Assembly: GCF_050271975.1 (NCBI RefSeq)
Contig: NZ_CP189850.1
Location: 1,240,001-1,304,000 of the forward strand
Length of the DNA stretch: 64,000 nucleotides
From: Litorimonas sp947503715
GTDB lineage: Bacteria; Pseudomonadota; Alphaproteobacteria; Caulobacterales; Maricaulaceae
Direction of reading: 5' to 3'
Part shown: positions 32,411 to 41,100 of the stretch, piece by piece
Numbering within the stretch: position 1 is the stretch's first letter
Layout of the letters: each line of letters starts with the position of its first letter
Translations under genes and position numbers: made by a program
Notes under the pieces: generated by a model
Database searches by the model: none
The model's input: the letters and a program-made list of their open reading frames with translations, nothing else
Told to the model about the DNA's origin: nothing

Positions 32411-33291
32411 TGCTCGCTCTCGGCGACCTTGGCGAGGTAATTGCCATAGCCGGATTTCTTGAGCGGTTCCGCCAGCGTGAGGAGCTCGTCTTTCGTCAGC
32501 CACCCTTGGCGGAAACTCTCGACTTCCGGACAGCAAATACGGATGCCCTGACGGTCTTCCATCACGGCGACGAATTGCGCAGCGGCGAGGAGGGAGCGAT
32601 GCGTGCCCGTATCCAGCCATGTAGTGCCTTCGTCGAGGAGTTCAACGCGCAGTTCCGAACGGTTGAGATAGATCTCGTTCAGAGCGGTAATCTCTAATTC
32701 GCCGCGGGCGGAAGGGGTGACCGTTTTCGCATATTTCGGCGCGTGCTCGTCATAGAAATACAGACCTGTGACGGCGTAATTCGAGGCTGGGTTTTCAGGT
32801 TTCTCCACGAGGGAGATCGCGTTCATATCCTTGTCAAATCCGACAACGCCGTAATCCGAAGGGTTCTTCACGTGGAAGCCAAACACGGTCGCACCGCCCG
32901 TATCTTTGACTGATCTTTTGATGGTTTTGGCGAAACCTGAGCCGAAGAAGAGGTTGTCGCCAAGGATGAGCGCGGACGGCGCGCCGTCGAGGAAATCTTC
33001 CGCGATGATAAGGGCTTGGGCTAATCCATCGGGTGACGGTTGCACCGCCCATTCAATGTTTAATCCCCAGGCTTTCCCGTCGCCCAGCAATTTTTTGAAC
33101 TGCGCTTGATCGTGCGGCGTTGTGATCATCAGGATGTCCTGAATACCTGCCTGTACGAGGACGGAAAGCGGATAATAAATCATCGGCTTGTCGAAAACCG
33201 GCATGAGCTGTTTGCTGACCGTGATCGTGGCGGGATGCAGGCGTGAGCCTGTTCCTCCGGCGAGGATGATGCCTTTGCGTTGTTTTGTCAT
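32407..33291 (-). CDS. rfbA: Glucose-1-phosphate thymidylyltransferase
   Basis: 294 residues from the ATG at 33291 (ATGA overlap with rfbD). It makes dTDP-glucose from dTTP and glucose-1-phosphate, the first step of dTDP-L-rhamnose synthesis. Motifs: KGIILAGGTGSRLHPATITVSKQLMPVFDKPMIYYPLSVL (about 5-44; nucleotide loop GGTGSRL), ILGDNLFFG (the metal Asp), and VEKPENPASNYAVTGLYFYD. Length and motifs are normal for RmlA. Its stop codon overlaps the start of the ABC transporter binding protein, an unusual junction. Confidence 0.96.
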   Translation of the reverse strand: MTKQRKGIILAGGTGSRLHPATITVSKQLMPVFDKPMIYYPLSVLVQAGIQDILMITTPHDQAQFKKLLGDGKAWGLNIEWAVQPSPDGLAQALIIAEDFLDGAPSALILGDNLFFGSGFAKTIKRSVKDTGGATVFGFHVKNPSDYGVVGFDKDMNAISLVEKPENPASNYAVTGLYFYDEHAPKYAKTVTPSARGELEITALNEIYLNRSELRVELLDEGTTWLDTGTHRSLLAAAQFVAVMEDRQGIRICCPEVESFRQGWLTKDELLTLAEPLKKSGYGNYLAKVAESEH

Positions 33292-34169
33292 TCTGTGCGC
33301 TCCATTAAAGCTGCCGCCAATCCCTTTTGCCACTCGGGTAGGGGATGACGGAATGTTCGTTCGAAACTATCCGTGTCCAGCACGGAATAGGAAGGTCTTT
33401 CTGCGGGTGTCGGGTATTCACTGCCCGGAATTCGTTCGACACGCGTGTTGCGGTCTGTGGATTGGAAAATGGCCACGGCGAAATCCGCCCAGCTAATAGG
33501 TTCTCCGCCACCTGTGACGTGATGAACAGAGGTTTCCAAATCCGGTTCTGTCGCGAGCGTTTCTGCCGCTTTGATAACCGCGCGAGCGAGATGTCCGGCA
33601 TAGGTTGGGCGACCGATTTGATCGTCCACAACGCGCAATTCGTCTCGCGTTTCGGACAGGCGCAACATGGTTGTCAGGAAGTTCTTGCCGGTCCCGTCAA
33701 ACACCCAGGATGTGCGAAGGATAACCGCTCTTGCGCCTGAGGACAGAACCGCCAATTCGCCGTCCAGTTTTGACGCTCCGTATACGCCCGGTGGGTCCGT
33801 ATCATCATCCGGCATATAGGGTTGGTCGGCCTCGCCGTCGAACACGTAATCCGTCGAGATGTGGACCAGCGGAATATCATGGCGGGCGCAGGCGCGTGCA
33901 ATCGCGGCGGGAGCCGCGGCATTGACGGCATAGGCGGTGTCTGCATCGCTTTCTGCTGCGTCTACGGCGGTGTAAGCAGCGGCGATAATGAGTGCGCCTA
34001 CGCCCGACGGTAGCATCTCGACGGCCATCTCAATCTCTTGCGGAGGCGCTGTCAGGTCGAGCGCATCACGGCCAAGCGCAATGATCTCGTGACCCATATC
34101 CTCACCCTCGCGCAGGAGGGCGCGGGCGAGCTGCCCGGTCTTTCCTATGATGGCGAGGCGCAGGGACAT
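33288..34169 (-). CDS. rfbD: dTDP-4-dehydrorhamnose reductase
   Basis: 293 residues from the ATG at 34169, where start and the rfbB stop share a base (TAATG). It performs the last step, reducing dTDP-4-keto-L-rhamnose with NAD(P)H. The extended-SDR features are seen: GKTGQLARALL (glycine motif), HISTDYVFDG (about 100-109), and the YGASKLDGE box with the catalytic Tyr and Lys. WVFDGTGKNFLTTMLRL and RPTYAGHLARAV follow as in RmlD. It sits third in the rfbCBDA run. Confidence 0.96.
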   Translation of the reverse strand: MSLRLAIIGKTGQLARALLREGEDMGHEIIALGRDALDLTAPPQEIEMAVEMLPSGVGALIIAAAYTAVDAAESDADTAYAVNAAAPAAIARACARHDIPLVHISTDYVFDGEADQPYMPDDDTDPPGVYGASKLDGELAVLSSGARAVILRTSWVFDGTGKNFLTTMLRLSETRDELRVVDDQIGRPTYAGHLARAVIKAAETLATEPDLETSVHHVTGGGEPISWADFAVAIFQSTDRNTRVERIPGSEYPTPAERPSYSVLDTDSFERTFRHPLPEWQKGLAAALMERTE

Positions 34170-35224
34170 TACTTTTTGCCTTCGAGTCCCAAACGGGCAC
34201 CGAACATATCGGCCTTCACGAGAGGTCTCCACCAATCCTCATTCTCAAGGTACCAATTGATGGTTTGCTCAAAGCCTTCATTCCAAGACACGGACGGTGT
34301 CCACTCCAGATCATTTTCAATCTTGGACGCATTGATCGCATAACGGCGGTCATGGCCGGGACGGTCTGTGACGAAGGTGATGAGCTCTTCATGTTTGAAG
34401 CCATCTTCGACTCGCGCATCCATCAATCCGCAGATTGTTTTGACGAGCTCCAGATTGGTCCGCTCATTGTTTCCGCCAATATTGTAGGTCTCGCCAATGG
34501 CACCTTTTTGTAGGACGGTTAGCAGCGCATCCGCGTGATCGTCGACATAGAGCCAGTCGCGGATATTATCGCCCGCGCCGTAAACGGGAATGGCGTTGCG
34601 GTGCAGCGCTTTCAGGATGACAACGGGGATCAGCTTTTCCGGAAATTGGAACGGCCCGTAATTGTTGGAACAATTTGTAATCAGCGTGGGGAGTTTATAT
34701 GTCCGCGCCCAAGCCCGGACGAGATGGTCCGACGCCGCTTTCGAAGCGGAATATGGGGAAGACGGATCATAGCTGGTGGTTTCCTCAAATGCCGGATCGT
34801 CCAGTTCCAGATCGCCGTACACTTCATCAGTCGAAATATGGTGGAAGCGGAAATTCTCTTTCTTCTCACCCGTTAGACTATCCCAGTAAACACGGGCTCC
34901 GTGGAGGAGGTTGAACGTCCCGATCACATTCGTCTGGATGAACTCCCCTGGACTGTCGATGGAACGGTCTACGTGAGATTCTGCTGCCAGATGCATAATC
35001 GCGTCAGGTTGATGACGGTCGAACAGGCTCATCATGGCCGGGCCGTCATTGATATCGAGCTTCTCAAATGCGTAATTCGGACTATCCGAGACGGATTTCA
35101 GGGATTCCAGATTGGCCGCATAGGTCAGGCAATCCACATTGATCACAGAATGACCGTCTTTAATGGCTTGTCGGATAACGGCGGAGCCAATGAAACCTGC
35201 GCCTCCGGTAACAATGATTTTCAT
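34169..35224 (-). CDS. rfbB: dTDP-glucose 4,6-dehydratase
   Basis: 351 residues, the normal length for RmlB. It converts dTDP-glucose to dTDP-4-keto-6-deoxyglucose using tightly bound NAD. Motifs: TGGAGFIGSAVIR (about 5-17), HLAAESHVDRSIDSPGEFI (about 80-98), the active-site STDEVYGDL (T, D, E), YSASKAASDHLVRAW, and NCSNNYGPFQFPEKLIPVVI. RGDNIRDWLYVDDHADAL-type sequence binds the nucleotide. It is followed directly by rfbD and preceded 3 bp by the rfbC stop. Confidence 0.97.
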   Translation of the reverse strand: MKIIVTGGAGFIGSAVIRQAIKDGHSVINVDCLTYAANLESLKSVSDSPNYAFEKLDINDGPAMMSLFDRHQPDAIMHLAAESHVDRSIDSPGEFIQTNVIGTFNLLHGARVYWDSLTGEKKENFRFHHISTDEVYGDLELDDPAFEETTSYDPSSPYSASKAASDHLVRAWARTYKLPTLITNCSNNYGPFQFPEKLIPVVILKALHRNAIPVYGAGDNIRDWLYVDDHADALLTVLQKGAIGETYNIGGNNERTNLELVKTICGLMDARVEDGFKHEELITFVTDRPGHDRRYAINASKIENDLEWTPSVSWNEGFEQTINWYLENEDWWRPLVKADMFGARLGLEGKK

Positions 35225-35227
35225 GAT

Positions 35228-35794
35228 TTATCCTTGATAGGTAAACGGATTGTCGAAATCGGCAAAACTCTGTGCCTTTTGGTCTTTTTCAGAGAGGAGT
35301 GCATCCCCCGAATCCACGCCCCAATCCACGTTTAAGTCGGAATCATTCCACATGACTGACCCATCGCACTCCGGCGCATAATAGTCCGTGCATTTATAGG
35401 CAATTTCAGTGTCCGGCGCGAGTGTCCGGAACCCGTGGAGAAACCCAGGGGGCACCCAGAGTTGTTTGTCATTTTCGCCCGTCAATTCGACCGCGACCCA
35501 TTGTTTATAAGTTGGTGACCCGATCCGTGCATCCACGGCGATATCCAACAAAGCCCCGCGTGGACAGCGGACGAGTTTCCCCTGTGCATGAGGTGGTGTC
35601 TGGAAATGAAGGCCTCGAATCGTGCCTTTTTTGGCGGAGAGCGAGAAATTATCCTGCACAAAAACAGGATCATGCCCGGTCGCCTCAAGAAAGGCCTGCC
35701 GCTTATAGGTTTCCATGAAATAGCCGCGCGCATCGCCAAAACGGCGCGGCGTCACGATGACGACGTCGGGTATGGACGTGCGTTCGAACTTCAT
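35228..35794 (-). CDS. rfbC: dTDP-4-dehydrorhamnose 3,5-epimerase
   Basis: 188 residues from the ATG at 35794; an earlier TTG would add four residues. The cupin-type epimerase turns dTDP-4-keto-6-deoxyglucose into dTDP-4-keto-L-rhamnose. Seen: DARGYFMETYK (about 23-33), FVQDNFSLSAKKGTIRGLHFQTPP (catalytic His in RGLHFQ), VRCPRGALLDIAVDARIGSPTYKQW, the WVPPGFLHGF loop and YKCTDYYAPECDGSVMWND. First gene of the seven-gene minus-strand run; a 26 bp perfect inverted repeat lies 20 bp upstream. Confidence 0.96.
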   Translation of the reverse strand: MKFERTSIPDVVIVTPRRFGDARGYFMETYKRQAFLEATGHDPVFVQDNFSLSAKKGTIRGLHFQTPPHAQGKLVRCPRGALLDIAVDARIGSPTYKQWVAVELTGENDKQLWVPPGFLHGFRTLAPDTEIAYKCTDYYAPECDGSVMWNDSDLNVDWGVDSGDALLSEKDQKAQSFADFDNPFTYQG

Positions 35795-35813
35795 GATTGA
35801 TCCCAATATAAGT

Positions 35814-35839
35814 GCGACAAAACCGTCGCATTTTGTCGC
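35814..35839. promoter_or_regulatory. Perfect inverted repeat in the rfbC leader
   Basis: GCGACAAAA (35814-35822) and TTTTGTCGC (35831-35839) are exact complements, spaced by 8 bp that themselves contain another GTCGCA. The repeat ends 20 bp before the rfbC ATG and lies in the divergent region shared with the DUF2793 gene. It could be an operator for both directions or a leader hairpin. Confidence 0.5.
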
Positions 35840-35963
35840 GTCTTAACGCTTGGTTGGTCCCGCATCAACAGGGAAGGCCAATCCGCCTTTAAGAAGAACA
35901 TGATCCTCACTTTTACGGGGTCGGCTAGTTTCTATGAAAGTCAATTCAACAAGGATCTCACAG

Positions 35964-37205
35964 ATGCCCACGCTCGCTCAACAACAAACACCTTCACTTG
36001 GCCTGCCTTATATCATGCCGGGGCAGGCGCTGAGTTATATTACGCATAATGAAGCACTCAAAGCGTTGGATATTCGCGTGCAAACCCGGGTGGTCAGTCG
36101 AACGATGACCGCGCCGCCTGTGTCTCCAGAAGAGGGTCGCGGCTATATCGTTCCTGACCCTCAAGGGGACTGGGAAAGACCGCCCGGCAGTCTGATACGG
36201 TATCAGGAGGGTGGCTATCTGACCTATCCGCCTGAGATGGGGTGGCAGGTCTGGGTCGAGGATGAAGCGCGGTTTGCCGTTTTCGACGGGTCGGATTGGC
36301 AGGTTATTGGTGGGAGCGGTGATGATCTCAGCTCTCTGACCCAACTGGGCATCAATGCAACTGCGGACGGCACTAACCGACTGGCCGTGTCATCAGATGC
36401 CACACTCTTCACCCATGCCGGCGCGAGCCACCGCTGCGTCGTGAATAAATCTTCTAGCGGAGAGACGGCCTCCTTCGTGTTCCAGAATGATTTCCAAGGC
36501 CATGCGGAATTCGGACTCGTGGGCAATAATGATTTTTCGCTCAAGGTGAGCGGAAATGGTCAGGCCTTTAACGAGGTATTTCACGTCGATCCTTGGACGG
36601 CAAATCTGCGTTTGCCGGACGGGCAACAGCTGGAATTCGATGTGGATAGCGGAAATAAGGCTGGTGTCAGCTATATCCGAACGCGGCAAGGCAATATGAG
36701 TTTTGAAAAGCCGACCTCTGATGAAACACTGGCGGATGGGACCGCCTTCGTCTTTGTCGGGTGCGGGGGCAAGAATACGGGTAATCCGTTCTGGCAGGGT
36801 CTGCAACTCACCAGCACGGTCGTGACGCGAAATGGTTCAAACGTTCTTCCCCGAACGAGTCTGTATTGGCGGTTTACGGAAAAGGATGATCCGGATGATC
36901 TCTCTTTCGTTTTTAAAAATACCGCTGCAGGACTCGATGCCGATATCACATTTGTCCCTGCGGGTGATGGGGCCTTTATCGTGGATACGGCAACAGGGAT
37001 GCGCGTCGGCCCGAATATTCAACCGATTGAAGCCATGTTGGATGTTCAGGGGGCGGTTCGCATGCAGACTTACACGGTTGCAACGCTTCCTCCAGGGCAG
37101 GGCGGCGGCAGTATCGCAATGGTATCGGATGCCGTTGGCGGAATGGCGCTAGTCTTCTTTGATGGAGCGGATTGGCGAACGGTTCATGATCGTCAACCGG
37201 TGTAA
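35964..37205 (+). CDS. DUF2793 tail-fibre-like protein
   Basis: 413 residues from the ATG at 35964, which has AAGGA eight bases before it. The first ~110 residues match the DUF2793 pattern found in phage and gene-transfer-agent tail regions (PGQALSYITHNEALKALDIRVQTRVVSRT ... GMGWQVWVEDEARFAVFDGSDWQ-like). The middle is beta-rich and low in cysteine; the last ~50 residues return to a similar phrase (VATLPPGQGGGS, LVFFDGADWRTVH), so the two ends carry related 'value-of-field' segments. No other phage gene is near. Its position at the start of the glycan cluster suggests a surface-binding or adhesin role (inference). Confidence 0.7.
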   Translation: MPTLAQQQTPSLGLPYIMPGQALSYITHNEALKALDIRVQTRVVSRTMTAPPVSPEEGRGYIVPDPQGDWERPPGSLIRYQEGGYLTYPPEMGWQVWVEDEARFAVFDGSDWQVIGGSGDDLSSLTQLGINATADGTNRLAVSSDATLFTHAGASHRCVVNKSSSGETASFVFQNDFQGHAEFGLVGNNDFSLKVSGNGQAFNEVFHVDPWTANLRLPDGQQLEFDVDSGNKAGVSYIRTRQGNMSFEKPTSDETLADGTAFVFVGCGGKNTGNPFWQGLQLTSTVVTRNGSNVLPRTSLYWRFTEKDDPDDLSFVFKNTAAGLDADITFVPAGDGAFIVDTATGMRVGPNIQPIEAMLDVQGAVRMQTYTVATLPPGQGGGSIAMVSDAVGGMALVFFDGADWRTVHDRQPV

Positions 37206-37280
37206 GCGATAAGGCCATTACCTCGAATGTGGGGTTGAAGAGTCGCGGTCCCTTTCGTAAGGGGCGCGGAACTATGCTTT

Positions 37281-37297
37281 GCCGTCACTCCGACGGC
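37281..37297. repeat. Small hairpin in the sulfotransferase leader
   Basis: GCCGTC, loop ACTCC, GACGGC: a 6 bp perfect stem ending 20 bp before the ATG at 37318. It may mark the 3' end of the DUF2793 transcript or act on translation of the next gene; there is no U-run. Confidence 0.35.
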
Positions 37298-37317
37298 CCC
37301 ACTATTCAGGCGCTAAA

Positions 37318-38061
37318 ATGTCAAAACGTCCCGTTATCGTCCATTTCCACCTTTTCAAGAATGCAGGCACGTCTGTTGATACGATCCTACAACGTAATTT
37401 CGGCGAGCGTTGGATTGAAATTGAAGGGCCGAACAACCGAAAGCTTGATCCGGAGGACTTGATCAAATTCATTCGTGAAAACCCTCAATATGATGCGGTC
37501 AGTTCCCACACGGCTGTTGTAACCGTACCGGAATATGAAGATATTGAAATCATTCCAATTTTCTTCTTCCGTCATCCGATTGATCGCATCCGGTCAGCCT
37601 ATGATTTTGAGCGGAAACAGGATGCGCAAACACCGGGTTCGATCAAGGCCAAGGAAGGCGATTTCAAATATTATATGGATTGGCGGGTGTCGACGCCTAA
37701 CCCTTGGCAAGTGCAAGAATTTCACGCGTTCCGTCTTAAGGATTTCCATGACTTTACGCCAAATAAGCAAATGCAGCTCTTTGAACCACGGGCCCGTAAA
37801 GCATTAGAGGCATTTCCGGTTGTGGGCCTTGTTGAGACATTCGATGCGTCCATGTTGGAGTTTCAAGCTCTGATTCGTCCACATTTTCCTGACTTTGAAG
37901 CGGTCAGTGTGCATGAAAATGTGACGTCACGTGGTCGAACCGTCGAAGAAAATGTTGCCAAATTCGCAGAACGGATTGGCGAAGAGACCTTTGATGCACT
38001 CTTAGCACTCAATGCGATAGACATGGACCTCTACAAAGCCGTAAAGTCCGGTGGTATTTAA
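37318..38061 (+). CDS. Carbohydrate sulfotransferase-like protein
   Basis: 247 residues from the ATG at 37318. The PAPS 5'-phosphosulfate loop is read as HLFKNAGTSVD (about 11-21, K-x-A/G-G-T-S), and the 3'-phosphate motif as FFFRHPIDRIRSAY (about 82-95, R-x7-S). This is the arrangement of the Sulfotransfer_2 family that transfers sulfate to sugars. It is cytosolic, with no signal peptide or membrane helix. It stands 45 bp before the large glycosyltransferase gene and among rhamnose-synthesis genes, so its target is probably the same surface polymer (inference). Confidence 0.85.
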   Translation: MSKRPVIVHFHLFKNAGTSVDTILQRNFGERWIEIEGPNNRKLDPEDLIKFIRENPQYDAVSSHTAVVTVPEYEDIEIIPIFFFRHPIDRIRSAYDFERKQDAQTPGSIKAKEGDFKYYMDWRVSTPNPWQVQEFHAFRLKDFHDFTPNKQMQLFEPRARKALEAFPVVGLVETFDASMLEFQALIRPHFPDFEAVSVHENVTSRGRTVEENVAKFAERIGEETFDALLALNAIDMDLYKAVKSGGI

Positions 38062-38106
38062 GTCTTCGCGGCCAGCCACATCCTAACAAAATAGGCGTTT
38101 TCCTTC

Positions 38107-41100
38107 GTGTCCAAAACAGACAAACCCGTCATACAACTTGTCGTCGGCGTCCATAGATCCGGGACGTCCGTCTGCACGCAGGTTCTCTCTGTTCTCGGGC
38201 TTGATCTCGGGCGGACCTTAATGCTGCCTGCCTTTGATAATCCACGTGGATTTTGGGAAAATTCAAAAATTGTTGCGGCCCATGATGCGCTCTTCGAAGC
38301 CTTAGGTGTTGATTGGACAACGGCGGCGGCGCTACCAGACGCGTGGCCGGACACCGAAGCCGCGGATCAGGCGATTGATAGTTTAGTTAATGTTCTTGCG
38401 ACTGATTTCGATAACGGCTCAAACAAGCTTATCAAGGATCCTCGTCTTGCAGTTCTTCTTCCGATTTGGCCACGCGTTGCGGAAAAGTCAGGTCATGACC
38501 TGCATGTTATAGGTGCGCTGCGGCGGCCGTCCAAGGTCAAGGCCTCCATATCTAAGCGTAATGGGTTTTCAGAAGCAGCGGCAGACCTCGTCGTGCAATC
38601 TCAGTTAAGTACTTTAGGTGAAGTTCTGTCCGCGCATCAGCCCCCCGTTGTTCTGTTTGAACGGCTCACTTCCTTAACATCAGATAGTATCGTTGAGGCG
38701 ATGACGCAGGCCCTTCCGCATCTGAAACTTCAGGCTACGCCGAGTATGATTGATATGATTGGCCGAATCGTCGGGCAAAGAGAGTCTGTATCTGGAAAAG
38801 ATGATACATCTTATGACGCATTACTGGCTAAGACTGACAATGATTTATTTGCGCATTGGTCTGCGGCATCAACCTATCTCGAGTCCGTCACTTTTGATGT
38901 GAAAACACTCAAGGCCGGGAAGAGTCTGCTACCGAAATCCGCAAAAATGCTCACGGTTCCTGAACATCGTTTAGAAACTTTAAAGCAGGCGGAAGAGCAG
39001 AATGCTCAACTTTTGTCTGAAAGAAAACGTCTTCAGGCGGAATATGATGAAAAAGCTGAAGCGCTGGATGACTATGTCAAAAAAGCGAATGCGATAAAGG
39101 AAACATTTGCCGAAGAGAGAGAGAGATCCACGGCTCTAGACTCGGCTATACAAGCACGCGATTCCAAAATTCGTGAGCTGACGGCTGAGACGAACTCGAT
39201 TGAGGCGCTCCGAAATACATTGGCGAATACCGAAGCGGATATTACCTCTTTACGCGAAACCATTGCGCAAAAAGATGCCGCGCGCTCCGAGGCGGAAAAG
39301 CAAATCGACCGCTTGAAAAGTGATATCGAATCCAGGGTTAAGGACTCCGAAGGCGCAAAAGCGCAAAGGGACGGGCTAAACTTGGAGATCCGAAAATTAC
39401 GGGAAGCCGAAGAGTATTTAAAAGACAGAGAAGTGGAGCTTGTCAAAACGATCTCTGATGTAAAATCCAAATTATCACACGCGGATACACAAAAGTCTCA
39501 AATTGAGAAAGAAGTGAAGCGTCTTAACAGAAACCTCAAATCCGCTAAGACTCGTCATTCAAAGAAATTAGCGGTCATAGAAGCCGAGATTGAATTGAGA
39601 CGTGATGAACTGGATTTCCTGAAAGACTCGATTTCGGACCTTAAGGGGAATTTGATTGAAACGCGTCAACGAGAGGCTGAGTATAAATCTGAACTAGAAA
39701 ATAAGACGCAAGCCCTGGATGATGCGATTCACACAATTAACCGGATTGGCGGTGACTTATATGAAACAAAAGAAGCGCTTAAAAAGACCGAAAATAATTT
39801 AACCGAAATTACTCGCATCAAAGAGATGCAAGACACAACCATTGAGATGGAAAACCTTCGCTCAAAGATGGTTGAAGATGAGTTTTCTGCCAAAGTTTCG
39901 GTTCTGGAAAACCGGCTCGGATATTACGAGCGCGCGCCTTTGAGAGCGGGTCTAAAGAGCTTTTTATTCTCAACTTTGCGGATGATCCGTCGTGGTTTGC
40001 CCTTACCTGAGATGATAAAACTCGGCATGGCGCGAAAAGCTACGGGTTTGGCGCAACGCCTTCAACCGCCAGTCATGCAAGTTGAGGCCAATACGGCGTT
40101 GCCGACAACCGACAATACGATTAATTTTGCTTTCCCAGAGGTCGACAATCCGGTGATCTCTATTATTGTCCCCGTTTATAATGAGATCAGTCAGACGATT
40201 GCGTGTTTAAAGTCGATCTATCAACAGCGCGTGTCTTGTACCTATGAGGTTATTATTGCGGATGATGCCTCTCCGGATCCTTTCCATAAAATTCTTAAGG
40301 AAATTCCCGGTATTCGTTATGTGCGTCACCCGAAAAATTTACATTTTTTGTTGAACTGTAATCGCGCGGCGGAGCATGCGCGGGGCGAATACCTCATCTT
40401 TTTGAATAATGACACATTGGTCAAACCGGGCTGGATGGAAAATCTGCTCGCGACATTCCGCGAACATGGGAATGTGGGTATTGCGGGCTCAAAGCTTGTG
40501 TATCCAACGGGTGAGTTACAAGAAGCCGGTGGGATCATCTGGGAGGATGCCTCCGGTTGGAATTGGGGGAAGGGGCAGAATGCCGATCACCCGATTTATA
40601 ATTTTGTCCGAGATGTCGATTATATTTCCGGCGCGTCCTTAATGATCCCGACTGTGCTTTGGAAAGAGATCGGTGGTTTCAACGAAGGCCTTGAAAAAGC
40701 TTATTATGAAGATGCAGATCTCTGCTTCAAAGTTCGCGAAATGGGTTACCGCGTCGTTTATCAACCGTCCTCCGTTGTTGTGCATATTGAGGGTTTGTCC
40801 TCCGGTACGGATTTGAATGCGGGCGCGAAACAATATCAACTCGTCAATCAGAAGATATTTAAAGAGCGCTGGGCTGAGCCGTTAAAACATCATCTGCCAA
40901 ATGCGCAGACCCCGTTCTTGGCCTCGGACCGTGCCGTAAAAGGGCACATTCTTTATATTGATGCGGAAACGCCGGAGCCGGATAAGGATGCGGGTTCTGT
41001 TAATTCTGTCTATGCCATGCGAATTTTGGTGGAGCAGGGTTACCGCGTTCATTTTGTGCCGGGATCAAATTTTGCCTATTGGGGTAAAGCGACACAAGAT

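Noticed and set aside
32411..32620. N-terminal extension of the ABC binding protein into rfbA
   Set aside because: It would overlap rfbA by 70 codons, is Arg/Pro-rich and would bury the lipoprotein signal in the middle of the chain.
35964..37205. Prophage or gene-transfer-agent cluster
   Set aside because: Only one tail-like gene is present; no capsid, portal, terminase or integrase is seen nearby.
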